A program made the translations under genes and the position numbers. Below the pieces are notes generated by a model. That model did no database searches. It worked only from the letters and a program-made list of their open reading frames with translations, and was not told the DNA's origin. From Candidatus Hodarchaeota archaeon (GTDB lineage Archaea; Asgardarchaeota; Heimdallarchaeia; Hodarchaeales; Hodarchaeaceae), in contig JAEOTU010000363.1 in assembly GCA_016839665.1 (NCBI GenBank), positions 1 through 7,006 of the forward strand: 7,006 nucleotides of DNA, in the 5' to 3' direction. This document shows, one piece after another, positions 5,655-7,006 of this stretch; position 1 is the stretch's first letter; each line of letters starts with the position of its first letter.

Positions 5655-7006
5655 TTAATGAACAGGTACTATACTTTTTGCCACATTGGAAACTGTACTG
5701 AAATTAATAATTGGATATTCCTGGTAGTTAACTTCCCCACCTGAAAAAATAACCAAATAAGGGACGTTGCCTAGGTAATTCTGAAATTTCTTAATATATT
5801 GATCAAATTTGTCTCCAACTATTACTGTTCTATTTGCGCAATCAAAAAATAGCCCAAAAACAGTGTCTTTTGTAATTAAATTGCTTAAAGTTTTCTCTAA
5901 TGACCTTTCTATAGTTGTTAGACTTTGGTCGCCTATAAATGCTCTACAACTTTTTGAGTCTTTGACCATTAATTTTTGAGCTATTTGACTAGGTACAGTA
6001 ATCATTGCAGGTTTTAGATTTGGATTGACCGCTAAAGCATATAGATTTTGATTTTGATTTTCATCAATAACACACAGAGGACGATGAGTATGCGAATAAA
6101 AAGACCGTTGTGTGCATCTTTCCAAGATATCTGGGGATTTTTCCATCCCATATAACTCGAGAAGAGCCTCAGTACCCCATTTTCCATTAATTCTAGGAGC
6201 AAATCCTCCGTTGATGAAGCTTTCAAGTTTCAATTTCTTGTCAGGGATAATTTTTGCACCTGAATCTGTTTTGCTTTCGAATCGGAGTTCTGGTGAACTT
6301 ATCGACATGAATACTAACGAATCTTTATATGCTTTATAGTTATGAAACTGATAGGATTTAAGCATGGTCAATGGATCAGCTCCAAAAGTTCCTGTGAAAT
6401 GTATTCCCTTTTTATAGAGCTGAGTGAAAAGAGGCCAAGGTGAAGAATAAGAAATTCCGACCCCAGCAATATCCATCAATATTTCAATGGGTTTTCCAGC
6501 CAGTTTTGAAAGAAAAGGTAATTTACGCCAAATTCGGTTGTTCAATGCCATGAATGGATTTATTCCTTCAATCCTGTGATTTAACAAATTTGCCACAAAT
6601 TTAGGAAATCCTACCCCAGGAGGGAAAAAGACATGTGTGGTATTCGAATGTCTTTCGTTCTCAGAATTTGTAATTTTTTCACAGGTTCTAATAACCTTCT
6701 TTGTTTTTATCCAAGATCCAATACGAAACCGTTTTACTATTGAACTTGTTGCAGATATCCCAGTGAACAACATCATTCCTGCCCCCTTCAACCCATGGTC
6801 ATCTTTATTAGCCATACCGAGGCCAGAACACCCTGCTAATGGAACATTTCGATATTTTTCCCGAATTACTGCCATTGCTTGGTTATATGTTTTTACTCCC
6901 CCAGAATGTGAGCCAGTGAAATACAGAATAGCTGTTGGTTGAGCTCCTAGATCTAATTCAGCTTGTTCAAGAGCTTTGATCGTGGCGCGTTTTAGATTAT
7001 GATCTA
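5655..7006 (-). CDS. FIST domain (FIST_N + FIST_C) sensory protein, N-terminus beyond window
   Basis: The frame is open from the right edge to TAA at 5655-5657, showing 449 residues; the ATG at 6875 is internal because conserved FIST sequence continues upstream of it ('AILYFTGSHSGGV' in the 43 residues before it). FIST_N (visible residues about 5-230) shows the strand 'AILYFTGSHSG', then 'VPLAGCSGLG', matching the family's 'viGCSTaGe', and later 'GIHFTGTFGAD'. FIST_C (about 260-440) ends with 'LFFDCANR' (family 'vFsCagR') and 'SGGEV' (family 'GGEi'), both hallmarks. FIST domains are intracellular small-ligand sensors, suggested to bind amino acids or their derivatives, usually linked to kinases or chemoreceptors in bacteria. 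No output domain follows the FIST_C here; only the unseen N-terminus could carry one. It lies 28 nt upstream of the MFS gene on the same strand, suggesting sensing of a transported compound. Confidence 0.88.
   Translation of the reverse strand, partial: DHNLKRATIKALEQAELDLGAQPTAILYFTGSHSGGVKTYNQAMAVIREKYRNVPLAGCSGLGMANKDDHGLKGAGMMLFTGISATSSIVKRFRIGSWIKTKKVIRTCEKITNSENERHSNTTHVFFPPGVGFPKFVANLLNHRIEGINPFMALNNRIWRKLPFLSKLAGKPIEILMDIAGVGISYSSPWPLFTQLYKKGIHFTGTFGADPLTMLKSYQFHNYKAYKDSLVFMSISSPELRFESKTDSGAKIIPDKKLKLESFINGGFAPRINGKWGTEALLELYGMEKSPDILERCTQRSFYSHTHRPLCVIDENQNQNLYALAVNPNLKPAMITVPSQIAQKLMVKDSKSCRAFIGDQSLTTIERSLEKTLSNLITKDTVFGLFFDCANRTVIVGDKFDQYIKKFQNYLGNVPYLVIFSGGEVNYQEYPIINFSTVSNVAKSIVPVH
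6044..6061. repeat. Short tandem repeat (GATTTT)x3 inside the FIST gene
   Basis: Three tandem copies of a 6-bp unit. On the coding (minus) strand they encode alternating Asn-Gln in a probable surface loop of the FIST_C domain. The unit is a multiple of three, so slippage would change loop length without a frameshift. Confidence 0.7.

Noticed and set aside
6873..6875. ATG at 6875 as the start of the FIST gene
   Set aside because: The frame stays open to the window edge and the 43 residues upstream contain conserved FIST_N sequence (AILYFTGSHSG), so the gene is truncated by the window and this Met is internal.
6032..6942. ORFs at 6032-6226 (minus), 6112-6339 (plus) and 6637-6942 (plus)
   Set aside because: All overlap the FIST gene, whose domain hallmarks are in the long minus-strand frame.
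1..7006. CRISPR array, tRNA, rRNA or defence operon
   Set aside because: No regularly spaced repeats, no cloverleaf-like or rRNA-like segments, and no defence-family motifs apart from the dead TnpB were seen.

Overview
The window is AT-rich and looks archaeal. The key gene is an archaeal-type SecY whose external loops resemble eukaryotic Sec61 alpha. Other archaeal signs are T-rich tracts directly after stop codons, TATA-like boxes about 26 bp upstream of expected transcript starts, and AGGAG/GGTGA ribosome binding sites. An Asgard archaeon (Heimdallarchaeia-like) is my best guess. This rests mainly on the Sec61-like SecY and general style, so it is an inference.

Layout. Positions 1-578 (minus) hold the N-terminal 192 residues of an exported or membrane-anchored surface protein rich in N-glycosylation sequons; the gene runs off the left edge. 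Positions 579-1020 are non-coding and hold its promoter, a small dyad, and T-rich (minus-strand) termination signals of the next gene. Positions 1021-1527 (minus) encode a small secreted protein unusually rich in Trp and Tyr. Positions 1561-2124 (plus) are a decayed IS200/IS605-type TnpB: an N-terminal scrap and the C-terminal RuvC-III part, with most of the middle missing. A hairpin-rich stretch (2083-2271) covers its 3' end, where such elements carry their right end and omega RNA. Positions 2471-4009 (plus) encode complete SecY with its own promoter and SD, followed by a pyrimidine-rich 3' region. Positions 4226-5626 (minus) encode a 12-TM MFS transporter, and 5655-7006 (minus) a FIST-domain protein that runs off the right edge. 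FIST and MFS are tandem, 28 nt apart, and converge on secY.

How the genes relate. The left part (two exported proteins) and the centre (SecY) both concern export, but nothing in the sequence ties them into one pathway. secY appears alone: no ribosomal protein gene precedes it and no adenylate kinase gene follows, unlike the usual archaeal arrangement. The FIST-MFS pair suggests a small-molecule sensor made together with a transporter; the ligand cannot be read from sequence. I found no CRISPR array, tRNA or rRNA. I do not see a clear-cut new defence or metabolic system; the strongest leads are the sequon-rich edge gene, the TnpB remnant with its structured 3' RNA region, the 21-bp repeat, and the FIST-MFS pair.
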